A program made the position numbers and the translations under genes. From the NCBI GenBank assembly GCA_023386315.1, contig JAEWJZ010000020.1, forward strand, positions 1-59,507: a stretch of DNA of 59,507 nucleotides, written 5' to 3'. Below the pieces are notes generated by a model, which saw only the letters and a program-made list of their open reading frames with translations, was not told the origin of the DNA and did no database searches. The stretch is from Bacillota bacterium. GTDB taxonomy: Bacteria; Bacillota; Clostridia; Lachnospirales; Lachnospiraceae. Shown here piece by piece: positions 31,975-41,286 of the stretch (position 1 is the stretch's first letter; the number at the start of each line of letters is the position of its first letter).

Positions 31975-32913
31975 ATGGGAAAATCAAGTGGTAATGTCTC
32001 AGCTGCAATACAGTTAGATCGTCTCACAAAAAAATTTGGTGATTATCATGCCGTTAGTGATCTCTCACTTGAGATAAACGGCGGCGAAATATTCGGGTTT
32101 CTTGGTTTAAACGGAGCAGGTAAATCAACCACAATTAAAATGATGTTGTCACTGCTCAAACCTTCATCCGGCAGTATCTATATGATGGGGAATAAAGTTG
32201 ACTCCGGTACTCATAAGTTATGGGAGCAGGTTGGATATTTGGAGGATGCTACTTATTATCCAGGACTTACTGTAATAGAAAATTTAGATATTGCCCGCAG
32301 GATGCAAATGATATCTGACCGTCAATCCATTACCAGGGTGATACAAAAGCTGGGTTTAGAGGCTCATAAAAATAAGAAAGCGAAAAATCTTTCTCTGGGA
32401 AACAAACAACGGTTAGGGTTAGCGAAAGCAATGATTCATAATCCCCAAATTTTAATCTTAGATGAACCGATTAACGGCCTGGATCCCGCCGGTGTGGTGG
32501 AAATCAGGAAAATGCTAATGGATTTATCAAAAAATTTTGGTGTTTCTGTTTTTATATCCAGTCACCAGCTGGAAGAACTTTCAAAACTGGTTGATCGAAT
32601 TGGAATCATCCATCAAGGTCGGTTAATCCAGGAAATTAATATGGCACATTTGGAGCAGTCCCTGCAAAAACACCTGGTTCTGGATGGACTGAATAAAAAT
32701 GCAATGGAATATATACTTGCAGAACATGGATATAAATTTGAAAAAAGCACAGATGGACCACTGCTGCTATTGGAAGGCCCAGCAACGGAAAGCCCTGAAA
32801 AATTGGCTGAACTGTTAGTTCGTTCTGGACAGCCCCCAACTCAACTAAACATTGTTACCGAAGATTTAGAAGGTTATTTTTTGCGTATGATTCAAAGTAC
32901 AAGGAGGATATAA
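31975..32913 (+). CDS. ABC exporter ATP-binding protein
   Basis: A 312-residue ATPase of the ABC-2 drug/bacteriocin exporter group (BcrA/LanF-like): GLNGAGKST, LSLGNKQRLGLAKA as the signature, LILDEPINGLDPAG as Walker B, and a C-terminal extension of about 90 residues. ATG 31975 with AAGGAG is used; an in-frame GTG earlier at 31966 overlaps that site. It pairs with the permease two bases downstream. The divergent two-component system suggests a response to, and defence against, a cell-envelope peptide. Confidence 0.9.
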   Translation: MGKSSGNVSAAIQLDRLTKKFGDYHAVSDLSLEINGGEIFGFLGLNGAGKSTTIKMMLSLLKPSSGSIYMMGNKVDSGTHKLWEQVGYLEDATYYPGLTVIENLDIARRMQMISDRQSITRVIQKLGLEAHKNKKAKNLSLGNKQRLGLAKAMIHNPQILILDEPINGLDPAGVVEIRKMLMDLSKNFGVSVFISSHQLEELSKLVDRIGIIHQGRLIQEINMAHLEQSLQKHLVLDGLNKNAMEYILAEHGYKFEKSTDGPLLLLEGPATESPEKLAELLVRSGQPPTQLNIVTEDLEGYFLRMIQSTRRI

Positions 32914-32915
32914 TA

Positions 32916-33626
32916 ATGAAACTATTGTCATTTATACATTGCGAAGCTCTTAAAGTATTGCGTTCAAGTGTTTTTTGGATTGTTGTTGCTGCATTTGCCA
33001 CCATGCCGATTATGCTTGGTTTCGTCACATATATCAATGCTGCAGATGCCGGATGGGATCCTTATTTAACAGATTTACTTGGCACCAGCACTGCTCTTTT
33101 GGTGATTGGATTTTCTTTCACCGCATGCTGGGTTTTTGGCCGGGAATATACAGATAAAACGATTAGTGAATTGCTGGTGAAACCGGTATCTAAACTTTAT
33201 GTGGTACTTTCAAAGTTCATCGTAATTTTTCTTTGGGATTTGTTGCTGGCCTTTTTCATGTTTGCGGTTGTATCCATTATGGGGATTCTGATTGGTTTAA
33301 ATGGCGGTACATGGCTGCTTATAGTAAATAGCTTTCTTACTTTTATGGCAGCATCACTTCTGACTATGGTAGTTAGTACAATAAGCGCCCTCCTTGCAAA
33401 TGTCAGCAAAGGATATTTAGCTCCTATTGGACTCGCGTTCCTTATCGTGGTTGTTTCTAATGTCGTTGCACAAGCTGGGCTTGCCGCTTACTTTCCATGG
33501 ACAATTCCGGCATTAATTATTTCAAATGTTTCTCTTGGCTTCATCAGCATTGCCATACTTGCTATTACTGGAATAATAGGGTTTGCCGGAACAGTTGCGT
33601 GGTGGAGGTTTGCCGAACAGCTATAG
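32916..33626 (+). CDS. ABC-2 type permease
   Basis: A 236-residue membrane protein with six hydrophobic segments, starting EALKVLRSSVFWIVVAAFATMP in the style of BcrB/LanE permeases; EYTDKTISELLVKPVSK is the conserved cytoplasmic coupling region of the family. It forms the exporter with the preceding ATPase. Its end is nine bases from the convergent PucR-type gene with no terminator between. Confidence 0.87.
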   Translation: MKLLSFIHCEALKVLRSSVFWIVVAAFATMPIMLGFVTYINAADAGWDPYLTDLLGTSTALLVIGFSFTACWVFGREYTDKTISELLVKPVSKLYVVLSKFIVIFLWDLLLAFFMFAVVSIMGILIGLNGGTWLLIVNSFLTFMAASLLTMVVSTISALLANVSKGYLAPIGLAFLIVVVSNVVAQAGLAAYFPWTIPALIISNVSLGFISIAILAITGIIGFAGTVAWWRFAEQL

Positions 33627-33635
33627 TTTTATTCA

Positions 33636-35192
33636 CTATTCTGTGACTTTGAGAACAATCAGGGAGAGCCTGACTCTGATAATAATATCAATTTTATTTA
33701 AATCAAGTCCGGTGATATCTTTCATCTTTTGTATTCGGTATTTCAGTGTGTTAAAATGGATATGCAGACGCTTTGAAGCAGTGTGCAGATCCAGCTGATT
33801 GTCCAGATAACAAGTGAGTGATTCCATTAAAGAAGTACCATGGACCCGGTCATATTCCATCAGAAGGTTAAGACCCGGTTCCACCATATGTATCTGTGGG
33901 TTATGAAGCAGATAGGTGTCTGCAAGATCTTCCAGAATATAATCTTCATAAAAAAACAATTGCCCTGGACATTCCTTAAGCCTTGATAAGTCCAGGGCTT
34001 TTTTTGCCTGCTCAAACGCATGGCACGCCTGCGTAAGATCCAAAAAGGCGCGGCTTACTCCGGCAAACATATGATTTGCTTTTAAAATCTGAAGAAAGTT
34101 CTGCAGCCGGTCATCCTCAAAAGGAGACTTTAAACACTGGTCAGAATCCAGAAGGATCACTATTTTGCCTTCAATCATCTGAGTCAGTCCGCTGGTAAAG
34201 AACTTATCCAGCAAAGTGCAGATATAAACCATCTTATCCCTGGAGTCAGGAAGCTCAATGTCTGTAATATAAATAAAGTATAAGTATTTCTTGAATTGAA
34301 GTCCGGATTTTTTCATGAGTTGTCTGATCTTATCCGGATTGGGCTGCTGGGTCTTTAAGACATAAAGCAGTACTTCCGATACGGGAGAATCGTAAGAGCA
34401 GTAAAAATGTGTATCATTGCAGAGTCTGATCCCCGCGAAATGGGCGAAGACCTGTAATAGTTCACTGTTAAATTCCGTAAAGGGACGGTTGTATTCCAGT
34501 TCGCTGACAAAAGCAATATTCATATGGCTCTGTCTGATTCGCAGAATCCGCTGGCGGTGCTTATAGATCTCCGGGTAATTCATAATATAAGGTGTTGAGG
34601 AGTTGAGCATATGGCGCTGGAATGCGTAATCAGTGTTGCATATATCGTTGTATTTCTGGGAGAAAATCTGATTTTCCTTATAATCCATCCATTGCGGCTC
34701 ATCTAACTGATCCTCATCCCAGCAGGAAACTACCGGATTGTGGGAGGAATCTATGACTCTCAGCGGGTTTCCTACATAGCGATAGGTTATTTCCAGCATC
34801 TTTTTTATCGCGTCCGGATCCCCTAATACGCGGATCATTTCTTCTTTGTATTGATACAGAGTCAGGTCTTCATGAAAGAATTCTTCTGTCAGATTAATCA
34901 ACCTGGGCAATGTTACCAGACTGGAGTCACAGAGAATCCAGTTGAATTTGTTTTCTTTAATAAAGGGGAGGGGCATCTCTTTATCCCCGATGAGTAAAAG
35001 ATTAATAACTTCTGAAAGCGGGAGAGTATCAGGCAGTTCTGAGATATATGCGATGTAAATGATATCTGGACAGAAAACCTTAAGTTCACCTACCAGACAA
35101 CGGCACGAATTGATCATGGAATCGTTGCGGATATGAGAATTACAGGTGTATTTTTTTAAAAATTCAGCCAGATTTTTCATGTGTTTTGCCAT
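33636..35192 (-). CDS. PucR/CdaR-type transcriptional regulator
   Basis: A 518-residue regulator with the PucR C-terminal helix-turn-helix (LTCYLDNQLDLHTASKRL, then HIHFNTLKYRIQKM, near 460-500) and a degenerate GGDEF-like region ahead of it (FAGVSRAFLDLTQACHAFEQAKKAL in part). The N-terminal 200 residues are a sensor region of unknown ligand. It is divergent from the flavoenzyme gene, 236 bp away, and is the likely regulator of it. Confidence 0.8.
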   Translation of the reverse strand: MAKHMKNLAEFLKKYTCNSHIRNDSMINSCRCLVGELKVFCPDIIYIAYISELPDTLPLSEVINLLLIGDKEMPLPFIKENKFNWILCDSSLVTLPRLINLTEEFFHEDLTLYQYKEEMIRVLGDPDAIKKMLEITYRYVGNPLRVIDSSHNPVVSCWDEDQLDEPQWMDYKENQIFSQKYNDICNTDYAFQRHMLNSSTPYIMNYPEIYKHRQRILRIRQSHMNIAFVSELEYNRPFTEFNSELLQVFAHFAGIRLCNDTHFYCSYDSPVSEVLLYVLKTQQPNPDKIRQLMKKSGLQFKKYLYFIYITDIELPDSRDKMVYICTLLDKFFTSGLTQMIEGKIVILLDSDQCLKSPFEDDRLQNFLQILKANHMFAGVSRAFLDLTQACHAFEQAKKALDLSRLKECPGQLFFYEDYILEDLADTYLLHNPQIHMVEPGLNLLMEYDRVHGTSLMESLTCYLDNQLDLHTASKRLHIHFNTLKYRIQKMKDITGLDLNKIDIIIRVRLSLIVLKVTE

Positions 35193-35385
35193 AATAGCAT
35201 CCTCTTTTCATTAATTATCATTTAAAACCATTATACCACCGTTCTTGTACTGCTTCCATACTGGATTGTCAAAACAAACAAAAATACGATACAAAAATGT
35301 TATATAATACAAAAACTATGTTATTAAACTGGACAAGAAACTGGAAAAAATTTATAGATGCAGACATACCCATTTCCTTTTGTAT

Positions 35386-35410
35386 TTGATACTATTTTTT
35401 ATAGTATCAA
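35386..35410 (+). repeat. Perfect 10-bp inverted repeat before the flavoenzyme gene
   Basis: TTGATACTAT (35386-35395) and ATAGTATCAA (35401-35410) are exact reverse complements with a 5-T loop. It ends three bases before the ribosome binding site region of the next gene. It may be the operator of the PucR-type regulator or a leader hairpin. Elsewhere in the gap an extended -10 (TGTTATATAAT, 35298-35308) is a possible plus-strand promoter and TTGACA (35272-35267, minus) a possible -35 for the regulator. Confidence 0.5.
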
Positions 35411-35428
35411 TAAAAGGAGAAGACGAAT

Positions 35429-37423
35429 ATGCAGAACAAATATGAAAAGCTTTTCGAGCCGGTTAAAATCGGCAGTGTCACATTGAAAAACCGCTTTGTT
35501 ATGGCGCCTATGGGTCCCCAGGGTCTGGGAGACAGCGTGGGAGGCTTTAACCAGAGAGGGGTTGATTATTATGTGGAGCGGGCAAAGGGCGGAACCGGAC
35601 TTATCATTACAGGTGTATGCTTTGTTGATAATGAGGCAGAACATCACTCCATGCCAAGCACTCCCTGTCCAACGATCAACCCAGTGCATTTTACCCGGAC
35701 TGCAAGAGAGATGACAGAACGGATTCATGCTTATGACGCCAAAGTATTTCTACAGTTAAGTGCAGGCTTTGGACGTGTGGCACCTCCAGTTAATCCGGAT
35801 GTAAAACCGGTATCTGCCTCGGAAATTATGAATCGTTGGGTTGACATACCCTGCCGGGCTTTGACAAAGGAAGAGATCCGCCGCATTGTAAAACGGTTTG
35901 GTGAGGGTGCAGCAATTGCCCAAAATGCCGGTTTTGACGGAATTCAGATTCATGCAGTCCATGAGGGGTATCTCCTTGACCAGTTTGCGATTTCGTTTTT
36001 CAACAACAGAACGGATGAATATGGCGGGAGCCTGGAAAACCGCCTTCGTTTCGCAAGAGAAATCGTGGAGGAAATTAAGAAAACCTGCGGAGAAGATTTC
36101 ACTGTTACGCTCCGTTATAGTCCCAAATCATTTATTAAGGATTGGCGTGTCGGCGCTCTTCCTGGTGAGGTGTTTGAAGAAAAAGGACGTGACCTGCCGG
36201 AAGGGATTGAAGCCGCACAGCTGCTGGAGCAGTATGGATATGATTCCTTAGATGTGGATGTGGGCTGTTACGATGCCTGGTTTTGGAATCATCCACCAAT
36301 GTATCAAAAGAAAGGGCTTTACATCCCTTACGCAAAAGCAATTAAGGAAGCGGTAAATGGCCCTGTTATCTGTGCCGGCCGCATGGATAATCCGGATCTG
36401 GCACTTTCCGCTGTGGAAGACGGAAGCTGTGATTTAATCGGACTTGGACGTCCGCTGCTTGCAGATCCTGATTATGTAAACAAACTGCGTTCCGGTCAGA
36501 CAGAGCTGATCCGCCCATGTCTTTCCTGCCATGAGGGCTGCCTGGGCCGCATGGTTCATTATGGCTGGCTTAACTGTGCGGTCAATCCTTCCTGCGCAAG
36601 AGAACGGATTACAGAATTAAAACCTGTTCTGAAAAAGAAAAAGGTAATGATTATCGGTGGAGGAGTGGCCGGATGCGAAGCTGCCAGGGTGCTGAGTATG
36701 AGAGGCCATCAGCCGGTGATATATGAAAAAACAGACCGCCTGGGAGGAAATTTAATTCCCGGAGGAACACCGGACTTTAAAGAAGATGATCATGCACTGG
36801 CAAAATGGTATGAAAACACGCTGAGAGATCTTTCAGTACCGGTCTATTATAATACGGAGGTAACTCCTGGAATGATACGCAAAACCAGTCCGGATACTGT
36901 AATTGTCGCAACCGGTTCAAAACCCAAGGTTTTTAGTCTTGGAGATGACAGTAAAGTATTCACAGCCGAAGAAGTGCTTCTTGGAACCAGGGATCCTGGC
37001 AGCCGTGTGGTGGTTTTAGGCGGAGGTCTGGTTGGGTGTGAACTGGCTTTGTGGCTGAAGAATAACGGAAAAGATGTTTCTATTGTGGAAGCCCAGGACG
37101 GTTTGTTAAAACTAAATGGACCGCTGTGCTTTGCCAACATCAGCATGCTTTTATCATTGATTCAAAACAAAGGAATTGCCGTTTATACGGGTTCCAAAGC
37201 AATCCGGACGACTGACCAGGGGGTTTTAATTGACACTGGTACAGGGGAACAGGAATTAAGTGCGGATTCTGTTGTACTTTCAGTGGGTTATAATTCGGAA
37301 AACAGACTTTATAATGAGTTAAAGCATGAAGTCAGGGATCTTTACATACTTGGAGATGCAAGAAAGGTTTCCAATATCATGTACGCCATTTGGGATGCAT
37401 TTGAGGTGGCATCGAATATTTAA
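35429..37423 (+). CDS. Old yellow enzyme-type NAD(P)H:flavin oxidoreductase (BaiCD/enoate reductase-like)
   Basis: A 664-residue three-part enzyme: FMN TIM barrel (about 1-350; IQIHAVHEGYLLDQFAIS and NNRTDEYGGSLENR), a [4Fe-4S] site with exact C-x2-C-x3-C-x11-C spacing (CLSCHEGC ... C) near 366-385, and an FAD/NAD(P)-binding part with VMIIGGGVAGCEAARVL and VVVLGGGLVGCELALWL. This is the 2,4-dienoyl-CoA reductase/enoate reductase/BaiCD-BaiH architecture that reduces activated C=C bonds. The true substrate is unknown. Its start has AAGGAGA. It is monocistronic and ends at a terminator. Confidence 0.9.
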   Translation: MQNKYEKLFEPVKIGSVTLKNRFVMAPMGPQGLGDSVGGFNQRGVDYYVERAKGGTGLIITGVCFVDNEAEHHSMPSTPCPTINPVHFTRTAREMTERIHAYDAKVFLQLSAGFGRVAPPVNPDVKPVSASEIMNRWVDIPCRALTKEEIRRIVKRFGEGAAIAQNAGFDGIQIHAVHEGYLLDQFAISFFNNRTDEYGGSLENRLRFAREIVEEIKKTCGEDFTVTLRYSPKSFIKDWRVGALPGEVFEEKGRDLPEGIEAAQLLEQYGYDSLDVDVGCYDAWFWNHPPMYQKKGLYIPYAKAIKEAVNGPVICAGRMDNPDLALSAVEDGSCDLIGLGRPLLADPDYVNKLRSGQTELIRPCLSCHEGCLGRMVHYGWLNCAVNPSCARERITELKPVLKKKKVMIIGGGVAGCEAARVLSMRGHQPVIYEKTDRLGGNLIPGGTPDFKEDDHALAKWYENTLRDLSVPVYYNTEVTPGMIRKTSPDTVIVATGSKPKVFSLGDDSKVFTAEEVLLGTRDPGSRVVVLGGGLVGCELALWLKNNGKDVSIVEAQDGLLKLNGPLCFANISMLLSLIQNKGIAVYTGSKAIRTTDQGVLIDTGTGEQELSADSVVLSVGYNSENRLYNELKHEVRDLYILGDARKVSNIMYAIWDAFEVASNI

Positions 37424-37433
37424 TATGGGATGA

Positions 37434-37495
37434 AAAAGGAGTTTCTGCCGGGCAGGCAGCATGTATGGAAGTCTGTACGGTGGAGACTCCTTTTA
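37434..37495 (+). terminator. Terminator of the flavoenzyme gene
   Basis: AAAAGGAGTTTC (37434-37445) pairs with GGAGACTCCTTTT (37482-37494), with an inner CTGCC/GGCAG helix and a T-rich tail; it also lies at the 3' end of the convergent cupin gene. Confidence 0.7.
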
Positions 37496-37498
37496 TTT

Positions 37499-37879
37499 CT
37501 ATATGATGAGTTCTTTATCATTTTTTATAATAGTTCTCTTATTAACGCCGTCAGGTACCATTCTGTAAACCAGGAACCGGACATCCTCATCGGAATCATT
37601 TTCCAGTGTATGAATGGAATCTTTCACTCTGACGATTGAATTTTCCGAAACAAGCCGGCATTCTGTCTGTTCCGCTTCTTTCCATAAGATTTTTAATTTA
37701 CCGGAAATTACAAATATAACTTCTTCAATTTTGTGGTGCCTGTGCCATTCCTGAATGGAATGAGGGGGAAGGGTATTGAGATGAATTTCATATTCATCAA
37801 AAATGAAATAATTGACTTTTGTCCGGTTCTCTTTTTCTACGTAGATTGAGTCTGCAGTATCATAAATTTCTAAATTCAT
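37499..37879 (-). CDS. Small cupin-domain protein
   Basis: A 126-residue single-domain cupin: EWHRHHKIEEVIFVISGKL carries the first cupin motif (HxH ... E ... G) and VKDSIHTLENDSDEDVRFL the second (H). ATG 37879 is preferred over GTG 37888, which touches the AGGAG site. A metal-binding beta barrel of unknown function; such proteins often bind sugars, flavonoids or act as small isomerases. It is convergent with the flavoenzyme gene and has no operon partner. Confidence 0.78.
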   Translation of the reverse strand: MNLEIYDTADSIYVEKENRTKVNYFIFDEYEIHLNTLPPHSIQEWHRHHKIEEVIFVISGKLKILWKEAEQTECRLVSENSIVRVKDSIHTLENDSDEDVRFLVYRMVPDGVNKRTIIKNDKELII

Positions 37880-38098
37880 TTCGAACACTCCTTTGTACTC
37901 TATCCTAAACAGAGATTTGTTTTCTTTAGTATAAGCCTGAATTTTGTGATTTGCAAGCAGAGTAATAATTCGCTAAATTGTCCTCCTAAGATGTGTGATG
38001 GGAAAGGGAACATAGCAGGAATAGGAACCCATGAGGAATTTAAATGTCCTTGACATGGGACCACTTTAAAAACAGCTATGTCGTTATTATTTTGTGTA

Positions 38099-38129
38099 TT
38101 GACTCTACAACGATTGTAGACATTATGAT
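38099..38129 (+). promoter_or_regulatory. MerR-type promoter and operator of the MATE-merR operon
   Basis: TTGACT (38099-38104) and TATGAT (38124-38129) are separated by 19 bases, the over-long spacing used by MerR-family activators. The dyad CTACAACGATTGTAG (38105-38119, arms CTACAA/TTGTAG) fills the spacer. The merR gene lies downstream in the same operon, so it probably untwists this promoter when its inducer binds. Confidence 0.85.
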
Positions 38130-38167
38130 ATACTTATATTAATCAAGTGAAGGATGCGAATTTATTT

Positions 38168-39511
38168 ATGGAAAAGAATTTAACCACAGGCAGTGTATTT
38201 AAGACCGTTATATATTTCTCATTCCCGTATTTATTATCATATTTTCTTCAAACGTTGTACGGAATGGCTGATTTGTTTATTATCGGGCAGTTTAATGGGG
38301 TGGATAGTATTACCGCAGTTTCCATAGCAAGTCAGGTTATGCATATGGTGACGGTTATGATTGTCGGACTGGCAATGGGGGCAACCGTGATGATTGGACG
38401 TTCCGTGGGTGCAGGAAATCATGAACAGACATCTGCTGCCATCGGGAACACAATTACTCTGTTTATGGCTTTATCAGTCATAGTCATGATAGTATTGCTC
38501 ATGGCAGTAAAACCAATCGCTGCCATTATGTTAACACCTGCCGAAGCTTATTCAGAGACGGTTACATATCTTACAATTTGCATGATTGGTATACCATTTA
38601 TTACTGGATATAACATCATCAGTTCTATTTTTCGCGGAATGGGTGATTCCAAAAGCCCTATGTGTTTTATCGCAGTAGCCTGTGCGGCTAACATCGTACT
38701 GGATTATCTGTTTATCGGTATATTAAAACTTGGAGCAGCTGGTGCGGCACTGGGGACAACATTATCGCAGACGATCAGCGTTATTGTTTCGATGGTCTTT
38801 ATTAAAAAACGGAAAATGGTAAGTCTTTCTCTGAAGGATTTGAAACCGATAACAGCAGTAATGCGAAATTTACTTAAAGTTGGTATTCCCGTGGCATTAC
38901 AGGATGGGTTTATTCAGATCGCATTTATCGTAATTACTGTAATTGCAAATAACAGGGGATTAAATGATGCAGCAGCGGTGGGGATTGTGGAAAAAATTAT
39001 CGGCATTTTGTTTCTGGTTCCCTCCTCTATGCTGTCCACCGTTTCTGTGCTTTCCGCACAAAATGCAGGTGCAGGCAAGCATGAACGTGCCCGTCAGACG
39101 CTTTGGGTTGGAATAGTAACAACGGTTACTTTCGGCACAATTTCGGCAGTTATGATGCAATTATTGGCTGAACCGGCAATCGGGCTGTTTACAGATAATG
39201 CCAAAGTGATTTTGCTGGGCGGGCAGTACATGAGCAGTTATGTCTGGGATTGCATTTTTGCAGGGGTTCATTTTTGTTTCAGCGGGTATTTTTGTGCATA
39301 TGGTTTGTCCGGAATATCGTTCATACACAATTTAGTTTCAATTATTTGTGCACGTATACCGCTTGCATATCTGGCATCAGTTTATTTTGCGGATACACTG
39401 TATCCAATGGGAATTGCAGCTCCCGCAGGATCAATTCTGTCAGTTATTATCTGTGTCAGTGTTTTTATCTGGATGAGTAAGCATCCTGGCAAATTAACCG
39501 GTCCCATATGA
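38168..39511 (+). CDS. MATE family efflux transporter
   Basis: A 447-residue MATE (MatE x2) exporter with 12 membrane helices; the N terminus NLTTGSVFKTVIYFSFPYLLSYF and GMADLFIIGQFNG are family features. It exports cationic drugs or metabolites against Na+ or H+. An in-frame GTG at 38147 (seven extra residues) has no ribosome binding site, so ATG 38168 is used; AAGGA is 13 bases upstream, so the start is not certain. It is regulated with the MerR gene that follows by 19 bases. Confidence 0.87.
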   Translation: MEKNLTTGSVFKTVIYFSFPYLLSYFLQTLYGMADLFIIGQFNGVDSITAVSIASQVMHMVTVMIVGLAMGATVMIGRSVGAGNHEQTSAAIGNTITLFMALSVIVMIVLLMAVKPIAAIMLTPAEAYSETVTYLTICMIGIPFITGYNIISSIFRGMGDSKSPMCFIAVACAANIVLDYLFIGILKLGAAGAALGTTLSQTISVIVSMVFIKKRKMVSLSLKDLKPITAVMRNLLKVGIPVALQDGFIQIAFIVITVIANNRGLNDAAAVGIVEKIIGILFLVPSSMLSTVSVLSAQNAGAGKHERARQTLWVGIVTTVTFGTISAVMMQLLAEPAIGLFTDNAKVILLGGQYMSSYVWDCIFAGVHFCFSGYFCAYGLSGISFIHNLVSIICARIPLAYLASVYFADTLYPMGIAAPAGSILSVIICVSVFIWMSKHPGKLTGPI

Positions 39512-39530
39512 ATGTTGGAGGAGAGAGCAG

Positions 39531-40355
39531 ATGGAAAAAGGCGGGCTTTTTAGAATTGGCGATGTAGCAAAGCTGTTTCATTTAAGTGTAGGTACCCTGC
39601 GCCACTACGAGAAGGCGGGTCTATTGCAGCCGGAATATACAGATGATGAAACAGGTTACCGCTATTACAGTACACGTCAGTTTGAGTGCCTTAACACAAT
39701 CCGGTATTTACGTGTACTGGACATGCCATTAGAACAAATTGCAGATTTCTTAAATAACCGTGATATTGATAAAATGCAGATGATGTTACGGCAGCAAAAG
39801 GAAGCTGTTATTAACAAACAAAAAGAATTAAAAATAATTGAGAGGAAGATAGAGCACCGGTTAAGACAGATTGAGGATGCTCTTTCCTCTGAACTTGATA
39901 CCATTAAGGTGAAGCACATTGCTCCACGGCGGATTGCATGGATTGAGAGTACGTTATCCATAGAATCGTATCTTGATTTGGAATCTTCGATTCGGCGGCT
40001 GGAGCAGGATCAGCGGGATACGGTTGTTTTTCTGGGAAAAGTCGGTGTAGGAATAGCAAAGGACAGACTATTAAAGGGGCAATATGACAGATACGATATG
40101 GTTTTTCTGCTTTTAGACAAAGAAGATGCTTATTCAGGACCAATCGAAGAACTGCCAGAAGAAACCTGTGTGACGCTGCGGTTTTGCGGAAGCCATATGA
40201 ACTCTGCCGTACAGTATGAAAAGATGGCCGATTTTATTTCCGAACATAAATATCATATTACGGGATTTTCCAAAGAAATTACGATGATTGATTACGGGAT
40301 AACTGATGATACAAAAAAGTTTGTGACAGAAATACAAATACCAGTATCTGACTGA
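39531..40355 (+). CDS. MerR-family regulator with effector domain
   Basis: A 274-residue MerR protein: winged helix at the N terminus (FRIGDVAKLFHLSVGTLRHYEKAGLL, residues 6-31, given in part), a dimer coiled coil (about 85-120) and a C-terminal GyrI-like multidrug-binding domain, as in BmrR/BltR. It follows the MATE gene with GGAGGAG. Autoregulation through the 19-bp-spaced promoter is inferred. Confidence 0.88.
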   Translation: MEKGGLFRIGDVAKLFHLSVGTLRHYEKAGLLQPEYTDDETGYRYYSTRQFECLNTIRYLRVLDMPLEQIADFLNNRDIDKMQMMLRQQKEAVINKQKELKIIERKIEHRLRQIEDALSSELDTIKVKHIAPRRIAWIESTLSIESYLDLESSIRRLEQDQRDTVVFLGKVGVGIAKDRLLKGQYDRYDMVFLLLDKEDAYSGPIEELPEETCVTLRFCGSHMNSAVQYEKMADFISEHKYHITGFSKEITMIDYGITDDTKKFVTEIQIPVSD

Positions 40356-40423
40356 AAAATCTTTTTCTTGTATTTTAATTAGGGTAAGTGTTGCATAATG
40401 GTAAGGACACATTATAAAGCACT

Positions 40424-40987
40424 TTATTTTGAATTATGTAAACACTCCCATTCTTTACACAGCATTGAAAAAATATAATCATCATAAAGTTTTCCATCTA
40501 ATTCATGATGTTCTCTTAAAATAGCATCTTTCTTAAAATTCATCTTTTTCAATAATCCGATTGATTCTGCATTAAAGCTGGCAGTCTGGGCATATATTTT
40601 GTTTAACCCGATTATCCCGAATAAGACATCAAAAAGATTTGTAAGTGCTTCACTCATATATCCGTTTTTTCTATATCGGGGGATTATATTATATCCTAAT
40701 TCCATACTGCTGTTTCTGGGATTATAGTCGCTTAATGATACTTTACCAATTAAAGCCCCATCCTTTTTTCTGATTATTGAAAAGATAACAGTATTATCTC
40801 TTTGAATCATATTCTTATATAATTCCTCCAACTCATTTTTTTCCCTTTTAATGACTGGCCTGCATGTCATTTTATAAAAATCTTCACTTGTTTCACCTCT
40901 GATCAGAATTAACTCTTCTGCAGTGATTTTTTTAATACATAATCTTTTAGTTATAATTGGGACGTTTTTATATATAATATCTTTCAT
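40424..40987 (-). CDS. GNAT N-acetyltransferase (RimJ/RimL type)
   Basis: A 187-residue acetyltransferase_3-type protein: TKRLCIKKITAEEL, IGKVSLSDYNPRNSSMELGY, then the acetyl-CoA loop (IPRYRKNGYMSEAL) and GLNKIYAQTASFNAESIGLL KK. It could acetylate a ribosomal protein, a peptide or a drug. The longer reading from ATG 41011 has no site of its own; AAAGGA lies between the two candidate starts, so the start is uncertain. Transcription is divergent from the ArsR-like regulator. Confidence 0.75.
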   Translation of the reverse strand: MKDIIYKNVPIITKRLCIKKITAEELILIRGETSEDFYKMTCRPVIKREKNELEELYKNMIQRDNTVIFSIIRKKDGALIGKVSLSDYNPRNSSMELGYNIIPRYRKNGYMSEALTNLFDVLFGIIGLNKIYAQTASFNAESIGLLKKMNFKKDAILREHHELDGKLYDDYIFSMLCKEWECLHNSK

Positions 40988-41118
40988 ATTTTTATTAATT
41001 CCTTTCGCCATATCTGAACTTACATGCCTTGGCGCTGCCAGTCAAATTCCTTTATACCACAAAAATGCTGGCTTTCACAGCACAATTTCAGAGCATCTGA
41101 CTATTCTTAACGAAAGGA

Positions 41119-41246
41119 ATGCATAAATAAACAAAATACTTTCATAAATAAAGTTAATTGTATCATATTTGATGCTTATCTAACATATTCATTGACAACC
41201 TTCTAATTGATGCTATAATAAAAAAAATTAGACTTTATTTATGCAT
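41119..41246. repeat. CATAAATAAA repeats around the promoter of the ArsR-like gene
   Basis: ATGCATAAATAAA (41119-41131) is exactly inverted at 41234-41246. A third copy, CATAAATAAAGT (41143-41154), is exactly inverted at 41232-41243. Between them is the promoter TTGACA (41192-41197), 16-base spacer, TATAAT (41214-41219). The arrangement is suited to autoregulation of the downstream ArsR-like gene by a repressor binding on both sides. Confidence 0.6.
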
Positions 41247-41286
41247 CATGTTGATGGATTATACTTTTAAAGCGATGAGGTTGTAA

